DNA of 64,000 bases from NCBI RefSeq assembly GCF_037325665.1, contig NC_090260.1, forward strand, positions 47,646,050-47,710,049, given 5' to 3'. The position numbers and the translations under genes were made by a program. This document shows, in pieces, positions 22,124-34,100 of this stretch. The notes below the pieces were generated by a model that saw only the letters and a list, made by a program, of their open reading frames with translations, made no database searches and was not told the origin of the DNA. How positions within the stretch are numbered: position 1 is the stretch's first letter; each line of letters begins with the position of its first letter. Source of the stretch: Littorina saxatilis. Its lineage: Eukaryota; Mollusca; Gastropoda; Littorinimorpha; Littorinidae.

Positions 22124-23204
22124 CTCTTAGCGTCCTGTACCGCATGAAACCGCACCTCTATGTCAGTCCTGTACCGCACGAAACCGCAACTCGCTGATGC
22201 CATTTTTAGAAATGACCTCAAAGGAAGAGTTACCAGCCTTGCGATGCTCTCCTGCTTTGGAAAACAGCTTTAGTCCTTCAAGGCACATGTCATGGCAGAC
22301 AGTGGATTTTTTTCAGGACTTTTGGATGTGATTTCGATTTTTGTGGACGGATTTTGTTCGGATTTTTTGTGTTAGCTTTCAAAATTCAACATGGAGACGA
22401 GTGATAGTGATAGTGACACGTCTTTTCACGGGTTTGAGGCAAGAAATGTGGAGAATGACTTCGATGGTGGTGATGATGATAGTGGACAGAGTGATCTATC
22501 AATTTCCGAGGTTTCAAGCGTACACACAGCTGATTTGAGTGATTTTGAACCTCTAAGTTCGGACGAATCATCCGCAGATGATGACATTGACGAGAATGCA
22601 CAATGGTGTGGAAACATCGAACAGTGGGAGGAAGATGCATTCCTAGAAAGTGTGGGCCCTACACAGCCTCTTCCATACAATGCTGAAGCAGTCAACTATT
22701 TTTACCAGCTGTTTCCATTGGCTTTCATTGAGAAAATCAAAGATGAAACTGAACGTTACGCTCGCCAAAAACGGGATGCCCTTTTGGATTTTACGTGGAT
22801 ACTTTACCTGGGATTTTACCTGTGATAACTACCTCCCCAAGAGTAAAGTTGGTGTTATTTTTAATCATAAGATAACAGTGCATGACAACCAACATAAAAC
22901 ACAGACACAACACCTTCATTGCTTTTTATTTTATTTTATTTTATTTCATAATTTATTTTTTACCTGAAATTATTAATGAATTAGATTTTTTTATGACAAG
23001 TAATTATCACACAAACACAAATCTTTCATAAATGCAAAGTACATTCATTCCCCAATGGTCAAAAAAAAATATCAAGTAAATCCATCCATAAACAATGAAA
23101 ATATGATTTTTTTTATTGAACACACCCAAATTTTGTCTCTTTTTCCCAAATCCTTATGGGATTTTGCACTGGGACATGCAAAAAACGTTACAGGACGTTA
23201 AGAG
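22124..23204 (+). mobile_element. Internally deleted piggyBac element
   Basis: TTAA lies on both sides (22120-22123 and 23205-23208). Inverted termini CTCTTAGCGTCCTGTACCG and, reverse-complemented, CTCTTAACGTCCTGTAACG match at 17 of 19 positions. It holds the start of a piggyBac transposase and then non-coding sequence, so the catalytic core is deleted. It sits in the upstream flank of zinc-finger copy B. Confidence 0.9.
22391..22825 (+). pseudogene. piggyBac transposase N-terminal fragment
   Basis: 144 residues. An acidic Ser/Asp-rich start (METSDSDSDTSFHGF) is followed by the beginning of the DDE_Tnp_1_7-type domain (AVNYFYQLFPLAFIEKIKDETERYARQ). The frame then ends after a non-homologous tail. 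The DDD catalytic residues, which lie further on in the family, are absent, so this cannot cut DNA. The ATG is well placed 267 bases inside the left terminus. Confidence 0.8.
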
Positions 23205-23208
23205 TTAA

Positions 23209-24296
23209 GACAAAAATCTGAGAAAATCAGGTTTTCACTGTACAGCAATTTCAACTCACCCGGGGCAGTGAGGAATTGTTGGCATGTTACCAAGTGAAGG
23301 GATGGTCTTATTCCATGTAAAGCCTGACCTGATCTGAGATGCTGATCCAAACCATTTTCACAAGAAGGAGTGAGCCTTTAAAGTCATCTTCCCATGCTTT
23401 ATGCTGTATGTGGGCATACGTGCCTTGTTGAAAGTATTTCAGATGAGTTTACTCAAGTTACATACTGGGATACACACACCCTGCGACAGTGGTTAAGAAA
23501 TTGTGTGCAAAGGGGAATAACCACGTTTTATCTCTTACTCAAGAGGAAGAAAAGGCAGTTGCTTCCCTTAAAAGTGACTCATGTGTAATTGTTCTTTTTA
23601 TTACAAAACACAAACTGAAATGTATTATGCTTCTGATGATTTTTGACAATCTGTGGTGAATATAACACCTATATTTGGATGGTTTGCAACTTTCTTATTT
23701 CTGCTTGATTTAAAGCAGTTGAGACACTTTGCCTTCAAGTGAAATTAAGACCAGGAGACATATATACAAGAAAGCTAAATCAAAACTGATGTCGCTGTCT
23801 GGGCAGGTAGCTTTTGACCTTGGCTGATCATCGAACGCAGAAGAAGAAGAAGACCTTAGCCAATCACAACTCAGCAAAATGAATCAGCTATGTCACTTAC
23901 TTTTTTAGCTAACCTACCACCAGGACAATAATAAAATTAAATATTAGGCATGGGAATTGAAAAAAGTAAAAAAGACTGAACATTTTGAATAGCAATTGAA
24001 GACGCTTTACATGAAGTTACTGGCGCGAAGCAAAGGCGCTTTGAATAGGGGGGTCCGGGTCTCCAAAGAACCCAACACCATTTGGTGTCATCTGAGCTCC
24101 CAGTTTACCATTAAAATCAGTTTTTTTGCCTCCCCCATTTATTTTTGTGGTGGACACTTTTGCCTTTTTGGCGGACAATTCGCATGACTGAAATTTGTTG
24201 TGAACAATTGCAGTGTTCAACTCCGTGCAAAAAAAGTCAATGAAACTAGATAATTTTCTACATGCCCAAAGAGACCTGTGCAAGGAAATGCGAGAA
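23209..24296. other. Zinc-finger block B upstream region
   Basis: No gene. Paralogous to 43500-45670 of block D, but without the SINE and the Helitron-like element. The empty site for the latter lies at about 23945-23975 (gggaattgaaaaaagtaaaa). Confidence 0.7.
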
Positions 24297-24460
24297 GCAT
24301 TGTCCTTTTAACTCATAGTTTAGGGGTTAAAAAGAAGCATTGTCCTTTTAACTCATAGTTTAGGGGTAGAAAAGAAACATTGTCCTTTTAACTCATAGTT
24401 TAGGGGTAGAAAAGAAACATTGTCCTTTTAACTCATAGTTTAGGGGTAGAAAAGAAACTT
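24297..24460. repeat. ~40-bp minisatellite, four units
   Basis: The unit contains cattgtccttttaactcat and tagtttaggggtagaaaaga. The same minisatellite has three units at about 45668-45790. Confidence 0.85.
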
Positions 24461-24655
24461 TATGGCCCTTCTTTTTTAACATACCAAAATATTTTACATG
24501 TCAAAAGTCATAAAACAGTCGTTCTCTTGGAAACCTAGCTTACTGCTGTAAATCGAATATTTTTTACATCTAAAACCTGTATCAAGTAATCAATAACTGA
24601 ATGTACATGATCACTCATCACTGTTCACACACACAACATCACGTTACACACTCAC

Positions 24656-24772
24656 TGCTTGGAGTTGTCTCCATCACCATACTGTAAGTACTGGACGATG
24701 TTGGTATTTCTGTTGGACGCTCCATCTGTACGCACACCGCTTTCTCTGTCTTGAAATCTTCACCTGCTGGTG
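24656..24772 (-). pseudogene. Zinc-finger family cassette exon E, phase 1-1
   Basis: Bounded by an acceptor (tttctgtttcag) and a GTGAGT donor, 117 bases. It reads PAGEDFK, then MERPTEIPTSSSTYSMV and METTPSS with no stop. It matches the beginning of the main exon of genes A, B and D but has only the start of the first repeat. Both ends are in phase 1. The upstream exon-b homologue near 24880-24920 has a stop, so the locus may be decaying. Confidence 0.6.
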
Positions 24773-25130
24773 CTGAAACAGAAAATTCATAAATCTGTTT
24801 GAAGTCTTCCCTTCATCGTGAAAACATGTTTACAGACCTTTTCTGAACGTATGAAATTGAAAGAGAACCTTCCTAAAAGATAAAAATCATTAACTCTAAA
24901 AACACAGAATGATTCTCTTCCTGAAAGAGAAGAAAATATGTTCACGAAAGACAGAAAGAGATGACACTTAGCGGCACATTCCTTCTTGTGTAAACATATC
25001 TCAGATGTGGCCAGGCCTCCGCATGGAATAAGACAATCTCTCCACTTGGTCACATACCAGAAATGAACAGCCTGGGTATTCCCTGTGCAAAGTGGACATT
25101 TGATGATGAATTAATTTTGAAAATGGAACC

Positions 25131-27249
25131 CAGGGGTGAGTTTTGGCGCTCGCCCGCGGCGACTTCAAATCGCGTCGGGCGAGTTCGAAATTCCTCTGAA
25201 ATCGCCCGCCGGGCGGGTTCAAATTTTGCTGAAGTACAAAGTCGTTAGGCCACCTAGTCAATCGGAACGGCCGGCGAACAAATATCTCTGCGGGCGATCT
25301 CAAAATCTGTCACTTCTCTACTGCCCACTCATCCCCCCATCCACTTTGAGGACTCAGGACTACCATCAATCAATGTCAGACACATTGGCTAGACAGCTAC
25401 TCCCCTCCGCCTCACTTGACCGTGTCATCACCCCTCCAGTGCCACGAGCCGCTGGCGATTGCATCAGCAGTCAAAATAGTTAACACCCCCCCCCCCCCCT
25501 CTTTGCGCTATTCACTTCACCCCCTCTCTTATCTTATCCTGCGCTGACCAATCCTTCAGAGACTTTCACATGTTGTAAAACAGTTTCCTCTCAGATAAAA
25601 ACTCGGTCATTGACCCCGAGTAAGAAGGTCAGTGTCTCGACAGGCAGCTGTGTTCAGATTGCAAGTCATTGACCCAGGTCTCAAGGCCAACCAGCCTTTG
25701 ATCTGACGCCTATCCAGAGCAAACATATTCCCCCTTTGATGTGCCTGCTATGTACCACTGATCCAGTTTCTAGGAAATGTATATAATTATGTCATTGACT
25801 GCAGGGATACTCATTGAGACCGTTTTCCCAAATATGTTAACACCAGCTTTGCTGACCAACTTAGTACAAGTAGTGACAGTACTACTGCTGTCAATTATTT
25901 CCCTTCAACTAAGGCAGTAAAAAAAAAAACCCAGATCCACTATATGTGATAAAGAAGAAAAGACAGACCTTCAACAATAGGACAAGGGATGCAACTCTGC
26001 TGAATCAAAAGCATAAAGATCACCTGTGAACAATTCTAGGATCAGGAAATCTGAACATCTGTTTGTTTTCATTAGGAAATAGAAATGAAATGTAATGCTT
26101 TTGATTATTTATGACTTAAGCTGTGGTAAATTTGGCTGGTATGCAACTTTTACAGTAATATTAATAACACAGACATAAAGAAAAAGAAACAAAACAAGAA
26201 AGCAACTTAGAAAATGTTTTGTTTGTAGTCAGCTTTTTAATTTTATACTTGGTTTTATACAACAAAAAACAATTTAAATTTTAAAAAAATGCTGATTTAC
26301 TCTTTTGTAGTGTGTGTTTATGTGGTAACTAAAGTTCCATAGTAAATTACTTTGTAAATTGTGTGGTAGGGGGTACATAAAGGGGGTAACTTTTAGTGAG
26401 GTTTAGTGTGTGACAGGGTGTGAATGTGGTTTTGATTTCTTGTTTCTTTGTGGCGGCTTTTATTTTAAATTCTTTATTAAAACAAGGTTAATTATCATTA
26501 TATTAAAACATAGCATTTTAGTCATCAAGTTTTGTGTGTTTTATTTATTTATTTATTTATTTATTTGTTGCTTAACGTCCAGCCGACTACGCAGAGCCAT
26601 ATCAGGACGAGGAAGGGGGGAATGAAGGGGGCCACTTGTCAAGCGATTCCTGTTTACAAATGCACTAACCCATTACTTGTGTCCCAGCAGGCTTTAGTAA
26701 AACTAAATTAATACCTACTGGAAGATTACCAGTTTCCAGTATGTTAAAATAGGCTTAACCTATCTGCTGCTGGACTTACATCAGAACACTAACAGATTAA
26801 ACTATACATGAATCGCGAGACAAGCGGCAAGAGAAGAGATTTTTGGAAAAAATACAGGCGAATGAGCAAGAAGGCAGAAAAAAGAAAAGAATTCATGAAG
26901 AAAAAGAGAGCATGACAGGAAAGAGGAACCAAAAATCTACCTAACAGCAAACTAAAAAGCTCCTGCGGTTCCAAAAACAGGAGGGGCCTTTAATTTCATA
27001 ACCGCAGTGCCCCACTGCGGGAAGTTTTGTGTGTGTTTGTGGTAGTTATTAGTAGTGCAAATCCACATGTATGCATTATAAGAATAAATGTACGTCTTTT
27101 GTGTATGTGGTTAGCACGCGACGAGCCGCTGGGGCGGTTGTAAGAAATCCCGGCAGGTTGGGGGCCGGTTGGGATTTTGGGGGGCCGGTTCAATTTTTGA
27201 CTTACCGGCCCCCCTGGCCGGTAGCAAAAAAAGTTAAGGTACACCCCTG
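25131..27249. mobile_element. 2.1-kb inserted element with CAGGGGTG termini
   Basis: The perfect 8-bp inverted termini CAGGGGTG/CACCCCTG are bounded by the duplication ggaacc. The paralogous site in block D at about 46470-46480 is uninterrupted. There is no transposase. The ends resemble hAT elements, but the visible duplication is 6 bp rather than 8. It contains a SINE-H insertion. Confidence 0.8.
26540..27021 (-). mobile_element. Full-length SINE-H with 5' hairpin head
   Basis: In minus orientation it starts with a perfect 8-bp-stem hairpin (ccgcagtg ccc cactgcgg). It ends with cgtagtcggctggacgttaa and an (AAAT)n tail. The flanking 13-bp duplication aagttttgtgtgt shows retroposition. No clear pol III boxes are seen in its head. 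Confidence 0.85.
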
Positions 27250-27693
27250 GGAACCACTGGTTTCTCAAGAAATTATTTCCCATGGGGTATCATTTTAGTT
27301 TCCGAGCCTTGGTATTTGAAGATTTTTGAAAAGCTAAAAAAGGTAAAGTGAATTATGACAACATAATTATACACATGCTTAGATAATTGCACAACATGTT
27401 CCATTAAAGCGCATTTTCAGAAAAAAACCACTGCAGGGTTTCATCAGTTTTCACCCTTACGTACACAACCTTCCATCACACTACAGGCTGATGACTCTTC
27501 AACAACACGGTGCTCCATCTTTTACACACACAATATCACGTTACACACTCACCGCTTGGAGTTGTCTCCATCACACTACAGGCTTATGACTCTTCGACAA
27601 CATGGTTCTCCATCTTTGACACACACAATATCACGTTACACACTCACCGCTCTCCATCTTTGACACACACTGAATATCACATTACACACTCAC
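27250..27693 (-). pseudogene. Duplicated 5' exons of the zinc-finger family, decayed
   Basis: On the minus strand there are at least two degenerate copies of the exon found intact at 46936-47035 (MEHRVVEESSACSVME near 27510; MENHVVEES followed by a stop near 27600). Some copies end in GTGAGT donors. Short repeats containing caatatcacgttacacactc lie between them. Confidence 0.55.
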
Positions 27694-27882
27694 CGCTTGG
27701 AGCTGCCCCTTGTTTCTGCCTAACAACTTCACTGTAAGCACTGGACGATGTTGGTATTTCAGCTGCCTCTAGTTTCAGCCAAACAACGTTGCTGTCAGCA
27801 CTGGACGATGTTGGTATTTCTGATGAACGCTCCATCTGCATGTTGACTGTTTTGTCTGTCTTGAAATCTTCACCTGCTGGTG
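27694..27882 (-). pseudogene. Zinc-finger family cassette exon C, 189 bases, phase 1-1
   Basis: An acceptor (tttctgttacag) and a GTGAGT donor bound 189 bases with no stop. It encodes PAGEDFKTDK, MERSSEIPTSSSADSNVV and WLKLEAAEIPTSSSAYSEV, that is, two repeats, one with LKLE in place of LKQE. Its ends have the same phase as cassette E and the 5' exon, so it could be spliced in or skipped without a frame change. Whether it is used is unknown. Confidence 0.6.
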
Positions 27883-28010
27883 CTGTAACAGAAAATGCAA
27901 AAATCTTTTGTAAGTCTTGTGATGAAAATGTTTACATACCTTTAAGAACTACTGTAGAACTCTCTGAAGAAAATTATTCGTCACCCACTCGTACTCCGCA
28001 CTGTGCATGA

Positions 28011-28742
28011 ACTCTTCAAGCCAATCTGACAACACAAACCTTTGAGTTGGAGAAATAGGAAGTTATCTCACTTATTCCCACAAATAGCATTGGCAGTAGA
28101 AAGTATCCCATCCTCTTAAAACGTTACAAATAATACACTATTTCTGAAAACTTACCATGGTTCAGGGAAAGAAGGTACAATCTATGAAACAGATTCGGAT
28201 AATAGACCCTATCGGTATTCCAAGCTCTCGTAATCTCTCGCAAACTTCAGAGCATAGCAAAGCATGCGGTACAGCGATCTCGTGTAGCAGCTTGTGACCG
28301 GATATATAGCGAACAGCTATACCGCGCTTCAATGTACACCCACTTTTATTTTATTTGACAGAAACATATAAATATCATATTGTTATATGACAACATATAC
28401 TGTAAAAGTGTCAAGTTACATGAATAATATGAATAATGCATATATATATATATATATGAATGTCCAAGATCTTGATCAATGACCGTGAGTGCGGGCCTAT
28501 TATTGAGGTCTGCGAATAAGTTAACTTCCTGTGGCAGAAGACAATTTTTCAGCGTGTGACCTAGAGAAGGTACGGTTTTCAACGTGACGTTGCCTTGCGT
28601 GCTATACTTCGTTGCGTGGCTGTAATCAAGTGTTAAAATCGTTCATGATCAATTATTTCCACGATTGCTTTCCGGAATAAGTTGTTGCACCTTGTTATTT
28701 CAGATTTGAGTTGCACTTCACGTCGGCACACGCCGCACAGCA
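28011..28742. other. Upstream region of the bL9m gene
   Basis: Contains a (TA)n tract at about 28438-28457. The promoter of the ribosomal protein gene should lie just before 28743, but no TATA or other defined element is convincing. Confidence 0.5.
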
Positions 28743-31074
28743 ATGTTGCGAACGGCATTGCAGTCGACCCGTCAGTGCAGTCAACGACTGCTGACAACAC
28801 ATAAAGATGCACCTTTGCTAAACCTGGAGCATGTGCGAGTAAGTAGTAGACGTTGTTGATCATCCTCTGTGCGTTTGTGTGTGTGTGTGTCAGTGTTTGT
28901 GTGTGTCAGTGTTAGTGTGTGTGTTTCACAAACTTTGTCAGAGTGTGCGCGTGTGTGTGTGTGTTTTGTGCATATTTAATGTAAGTTAAGTGATTGAATG
29001 AGTACGTGTAACCTTGAAAGTGTGTGAGAGTGAACATAAAAGGGCGCTTGTACATGCCGGAAAGAGGTGCACATGTCATGAACATATGTGTTCGATGGTG
29101 TATACATGTGCAGTTTAAAAAAAAAAGTGTGTTGCAGACGACAGTGATCATGGAGCAGATGTTCCCCCCCAAGCTGGCGAGGAAAGGCGCGCTGCCCAAG
29201 GTGACGCAGAAGAACCGCGTGCTGAACTTTGTGGACAGGGTGCACGCCCACAAGACTCCTGACATCACATGCATCCTCACAGACTTTGTTGAAGGTTGGA
29301 ACTTTGGTGGTCACACTTTGAAATACTCTTGCAAAATATAGCCTCAATATATACATGGGGTACAACTATGGGCAGAGGCATACTGTATAGTCTTTGTTAT
29401 GGGTAAATGAAAGAGGGAAAATCGTTCAGAGTGTGTTAACTGTTGTCCTCACCTTAGCTGTCAGTCTGTCTCACACGACTAACCATAAGGAAAAAAAAAG
29501 AAATTGTATGTTTCTGGTCACCCGACCCTACCTAGTTTTTTTCCACCAACCCTAGACTTTTTTTTATTGCATTTGTAAAAACAAAAGAAAAAAAAAGCGT
29601 CAAAACAAAAGTAACAGGCGGCAGACAACACAAGGGGGATAACCCCGCATCCCTTTTGTCTCATTTGTTTTGTAATGTGTTGTCTTTCTCTTTGTATAGT
29701 AAGTCCAGTCTCTTTGCGTCACTGTATAGTTATTTTCTACCCTGACCAACAAAACAAAATAAATCCCTACCTACCCTATTTTGTGTAGCCATGTTACCAG
29801 AAACATACAACTTTTTGTTTGTTTGTTGCCTAATCATATTTTCCCACTGCAGGCGTGGGTATCCGTGGCGACACAGTGACGGTGAAGAGACGACTGTTCC
29901 GCGGAAAACTCTTTCCTGCCGGCCAGGCTGTGTACGCAACAGACGAGAACGTGGAGAAGTTCACCAGGGAAAAGCAGGTACAGTATACTTCTTCCACACA
30001 CACAAATGTAATTTTCCACCCTTTACCAGTATTGGCGTTAGCCGGTAATTACCGTTATTTTACCGGTTAAAATGAGAAAATAATGGAAAATAATTGGCTG
30101 GCGGTATAACCTACCGGATGATTTTTAGAACTACGGTTTTTTTTGCTGGTAAAACAACAAAACCAGTAGTCTGAGTTGGACTCTTACTGGTTCCAATGAC
30201 CAGCCTACCTTCTTTTTCTGGATAGTTTTCATCATAAAAATTTGCGTAACGGTTTGAAAAAATATTAGCGCCATCACTGTTTACTTCACCTTTTTTTAAG
30301 ATTTTCATTTTTCAAATTTTCTGTTCACGTCAACCTCTGTAAATTCCAAAAGCAGAGGAATTAATTCAGGTCTTGAAAGGGGAATTGCACTGTAGCATCC
30401 TTCCTGTATGTACACTAGCATGTTCACATGCAACTGCAGATCTGTACCATCCTTCCTGTATACATGTACACTAGCATGTTCACATGCAGCTGCAGATCTG
30501 TACCATCCTTCCTGTATACAGTGGAGTCCAGGTACAACGAATCTCAAGGGAGATACATTTTAGTTCGTTATATCAGTAATTCGCTGTAGAGTTTTCAACC
30601 CTAAATGGCCTCAAGACAAGTTTTCCCACTCACCTTCAAATGATCGTCCCATCGATCTTTCCTTGGAGAGTACAATCTCTGCATGCTTCATAATATAATC
30701 CATAGAGAGGCATAGTTCAAATGTTCACTTTACTGTAATTTTAGAAGTAAAATTTAAAAAGTCGTGTAAAAGCATGTACGGTATTTTCCGGGTCATAAGG
30801 CGGGACTTTTTTTCCTCGAGTGTATCAAAATAGAAAAAAATCAAAGAGACCGCCTGAGTACCAGTCAAACAACTTGTGATAATGCATGTTTCAGCTGAGA
30901 CATCAAAGAGACCGCCCCATAGATTAAACTGTCACTGACCCCAGTGCAGGAAGTGTTTCCTCTCTCATATGACAGGGGAACCACCTCTCATAGCTAAAAC
31001 TGGGTCATTGACCCCTGGGAAGAAGGTCAGTGTCTATAAAAAAACGCTCGCGCTGGACCCGAATACTCTTCAGA

Positions 31075-31110
<36 letters not shown>

Positions 31111-34100
31111 CTCTCTCTCTCTCTCTCCCTCCCCCTCTCTTTCTTTCTTACACACACACAAACACACACACACACACACACGAGTACAGACTCATGCACG
31201 CGCACACACACACACACACACACAGTAACACAAACACATGTGCACAAAATGAACACACACACACACACACACCGCGCGAGAGAAAAAGACTACAGGGAGG
31301 CATTGACGTCAAAGACTTTCGACCGTGACGTAATTACGTCACTATTCTTGGTTTACGGTACCATTCCGCGGCTTTGCTACAGTATGCCATAGTCTTGGTT
31401 GGCCGAGACCTTGCACCGTTCGTTGTAGCCTTGTGACTTTTAGAGACAAAACTGCTCTGGGGGGATGAAAACGTGTTTGTTATAAGAGGGGTTCGTTATG
31501 CAAATGAGTTCAAAAGGTTCGTTGTAGCCCGAAAGTAACAAGTAAGAAATAGAAGGCTGTCTGCCGGGAAATCAATGGCAGTTCGTTAAAAGCGGGATTT
31601 CGTTATACCCAGGTTCGTTATAGCTGGACTCCACTGTACATGTACACTAGCATGTTCACATGCAGCTGCAGATCTGTACCATCCTTCCTGTATGTACACT
31701 AGCATGTTCACATGCAGCCACAGATCTGTACCATCCTTCCTGTATGTACAATAGCATGTTCACATGCAGCTGCAGATCTGTACCAGAATTATTGTGGAAT
31801 AATGTTGCGGTTTTCTTTGGATAAAGAGTTTGTAGTCATAAGTGTTACTGTAGTAAAAGAAAAATGTCTGCAACAATATTATTTTTGACTTTCTTTCTTT
31901 TGTTTTTTTGTACAGGAGAAAGGAATAAAAGAAGAAGCAAAACCTCTGGGAGTGTACGGTGAAATGGTAGGTGGTGTGCATTCTGATTGTTTTGACATAT
32001 GTATGCGACTGTGTTACTAATGTACAGGGATCAATGGCTTGGGTTTTGTCCACTAGCGGTCCATTGACTGACTCAGTCATGATGAATCAATCAGTAATTT
32101 TGCAAACCAATCAGTCAAGAAAATAAACTTTCCTTCCACCACAGGACTGCCGCAATTGTGCTTTACGGCAGTGAGGAGAAACTTCTGAAAGTTGTTTACA
32201 AAGTACAAATGAGAGGAAAATTCAAATTTTTTTTCATTTTCTTGTTTATTTTCCAATGGACTTACATGAAGAAGAATAAAAGGTCTGAGGACACAATAAA
32301 CATATTCATTTCAATTAAGTAAGGAAGGGGGGAAAAAAGAGAGAAAAAGACAGTAGACAAAAATAAGACGAGCTGACTGACTGCTGCGTGTCTATCAGTC
32401 AGTTGACGGATTGAGACCCATGTGTGTCGGTCTTTTCCGAATTTAACATGGCAAAAGACCGATGACCGACGCCCAAGCCAATCCCTGAATGTATACATGT
32501 GTACATTTTCAAGAGGAGGTGCAGACTTGTGTTTTGTGTTTGTTTCTTTTCTTCTGGTAGTGAAGGGTGGGCGCTGGTGTGCACGATATTCGTAATCATA
32601 CAAAGTATTGGAAAAAAGACCCCCCGCGGGTTGGGGGGAAGAATTTACCCGATGCTCCCCAGCATGTCGTAAGAGGCGACTAACGGATTCTGTTTCTCCT
32701 TTTACCCTTGTTAAGTGTTTCTTGTATAGAATATAGTCAATGTTTGTAAAGATTTTAGTCAAGCAGTATGTAAGAAATGTTAAGTCCTTTGTGCTGGAAA
32801 CTTGCATTCTCCCAGTAAGGTAATATATTGTACTACGTTGCAGGCCCCTGGAGCAATTTTTTTGATTAGTGCTTTTGTGAACAAGAAACAATTAACAAGT
32901 GGCTCTATCCCACCTCCCCCCCCCTTCCCCGTTGCGATATAACCTTCGTGGTTGAAAACGACGTTAAACACCAAATAAAGAAAGAAATTGGAAAAAAGAA
33001 AAGCTGTGTTGTAACATTAGCATTAGTCCAAGGCATCACCCCCCGCGGGTTAGGGGGAAGAATTTACCTGATGCTCCCCAGCATGTCGTAAGAGGCGACT
33101 GACGGATTCTGTTTCGCCTTTTACCCTTGTTAAGTGTTTCTTGTATAGAATATAGTCAATTTTTGTAAAGATTTTAGTCAAGCAGTATGTAAGAAATGTT
33201 AAGTCCTTTGTACTGGAAACTTGCATTCTCCCAGTGAGGTAATATATTGTACTACGTTGCAAGCCCCTGGAGCAAATTTTTGATTAGTGCTTTTGTGAAC
33301 AAGAAACAATTGACAAGTGGCTCTATCCCATCTCCCCCCTTTCCCCGTCGCGATATAACCTTCGTGGTTGAAAACGACGTTAAACACCAAATAAAGAAAG
33401 AAAGTCCAAGGCATCTGTCATGATCAAGTAACAATTAACATCGATTGAAGTTCTTTCAGTTGGCTTTTTGTAGATGAGGTTTTAATATCCATTTGCAGGT
33501 GATTCTCTTATGTGGAATTTTGTAAACATGCGATGCCTTGTTTTGATTGTTATCATGATTACAGACGGTGAAGCAGCTGGCGGGGATGTACCTGAAGGTG
33601 CCCATGTCAGGAGACAACAGCTGGGTGCTCACCCCCAAGAACGTCCGAGTCGCTCTCAGAAAGGCTGTGAGTACCTGGATGGGACTGTCCTGAAAAGAGG
33701 ATACAGCCCACCCCCACCCCCCCCCCCCCACACACACCTTTTAAGACCCCCTGATTCAAGATTCCCTCCTTTTTAAAACCTGATTTTTTTCCGGATTTAT
33801 GGAGGTCTTATTAAGGGGAGTTCCGCTGTGCACAGCAAAGTCACATGACTTCTTTCCACTGTGTAGCTGACTCACGTTGTCGCAATTATTTCGTTTTGAA
33901 CTGAAGCTGTCACCCACCCCCCCCCCCCCCTCCACTTCTTCTTCTTCTTCTGCGTTCGTGGGCTGAAACTCCCATGTACACTTGTGTTTTTGCACGAGTG
34001 GAACTTTACGTGTATGACCGTTTTTACCCCGCCATTAAGGCAGCCATACGCCGCTTTCGGAGGAAGCATGCTGGGTATTTTCGTGTTTCTATAACCAACC

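Larger units (their letters stand above)
30397..31785 (+). repeat. ~52-bp minisatellite in bL9m intron 3, split by a MITE
   Basis: Units built from catccttcctgtatgtacac and tagcatgttcacatgcagct lie on both sides of the MITE at 30519-31636, about five or six in all. Confidence 0.85.

Noticed and set aside
24297-24460. CRISPR-like spaced repeats
   Set aside because: The units are contiguous with no unique spacers, and the genome is eukaryotic.
31005-31392. Open frames rich in Thr-His or Val-Cys
   Set aside because: Translations of CA/GT microsatellites; the same applies at 34871-35460, 35898-36301, 55795-56614 and 56753-57600.
32262-33434. Minus-strand frames of 60-209 residues
   Set aside because: They lie across SINE-2 copies in bL9m intron 4 and repeat between copies; no protein similarity.
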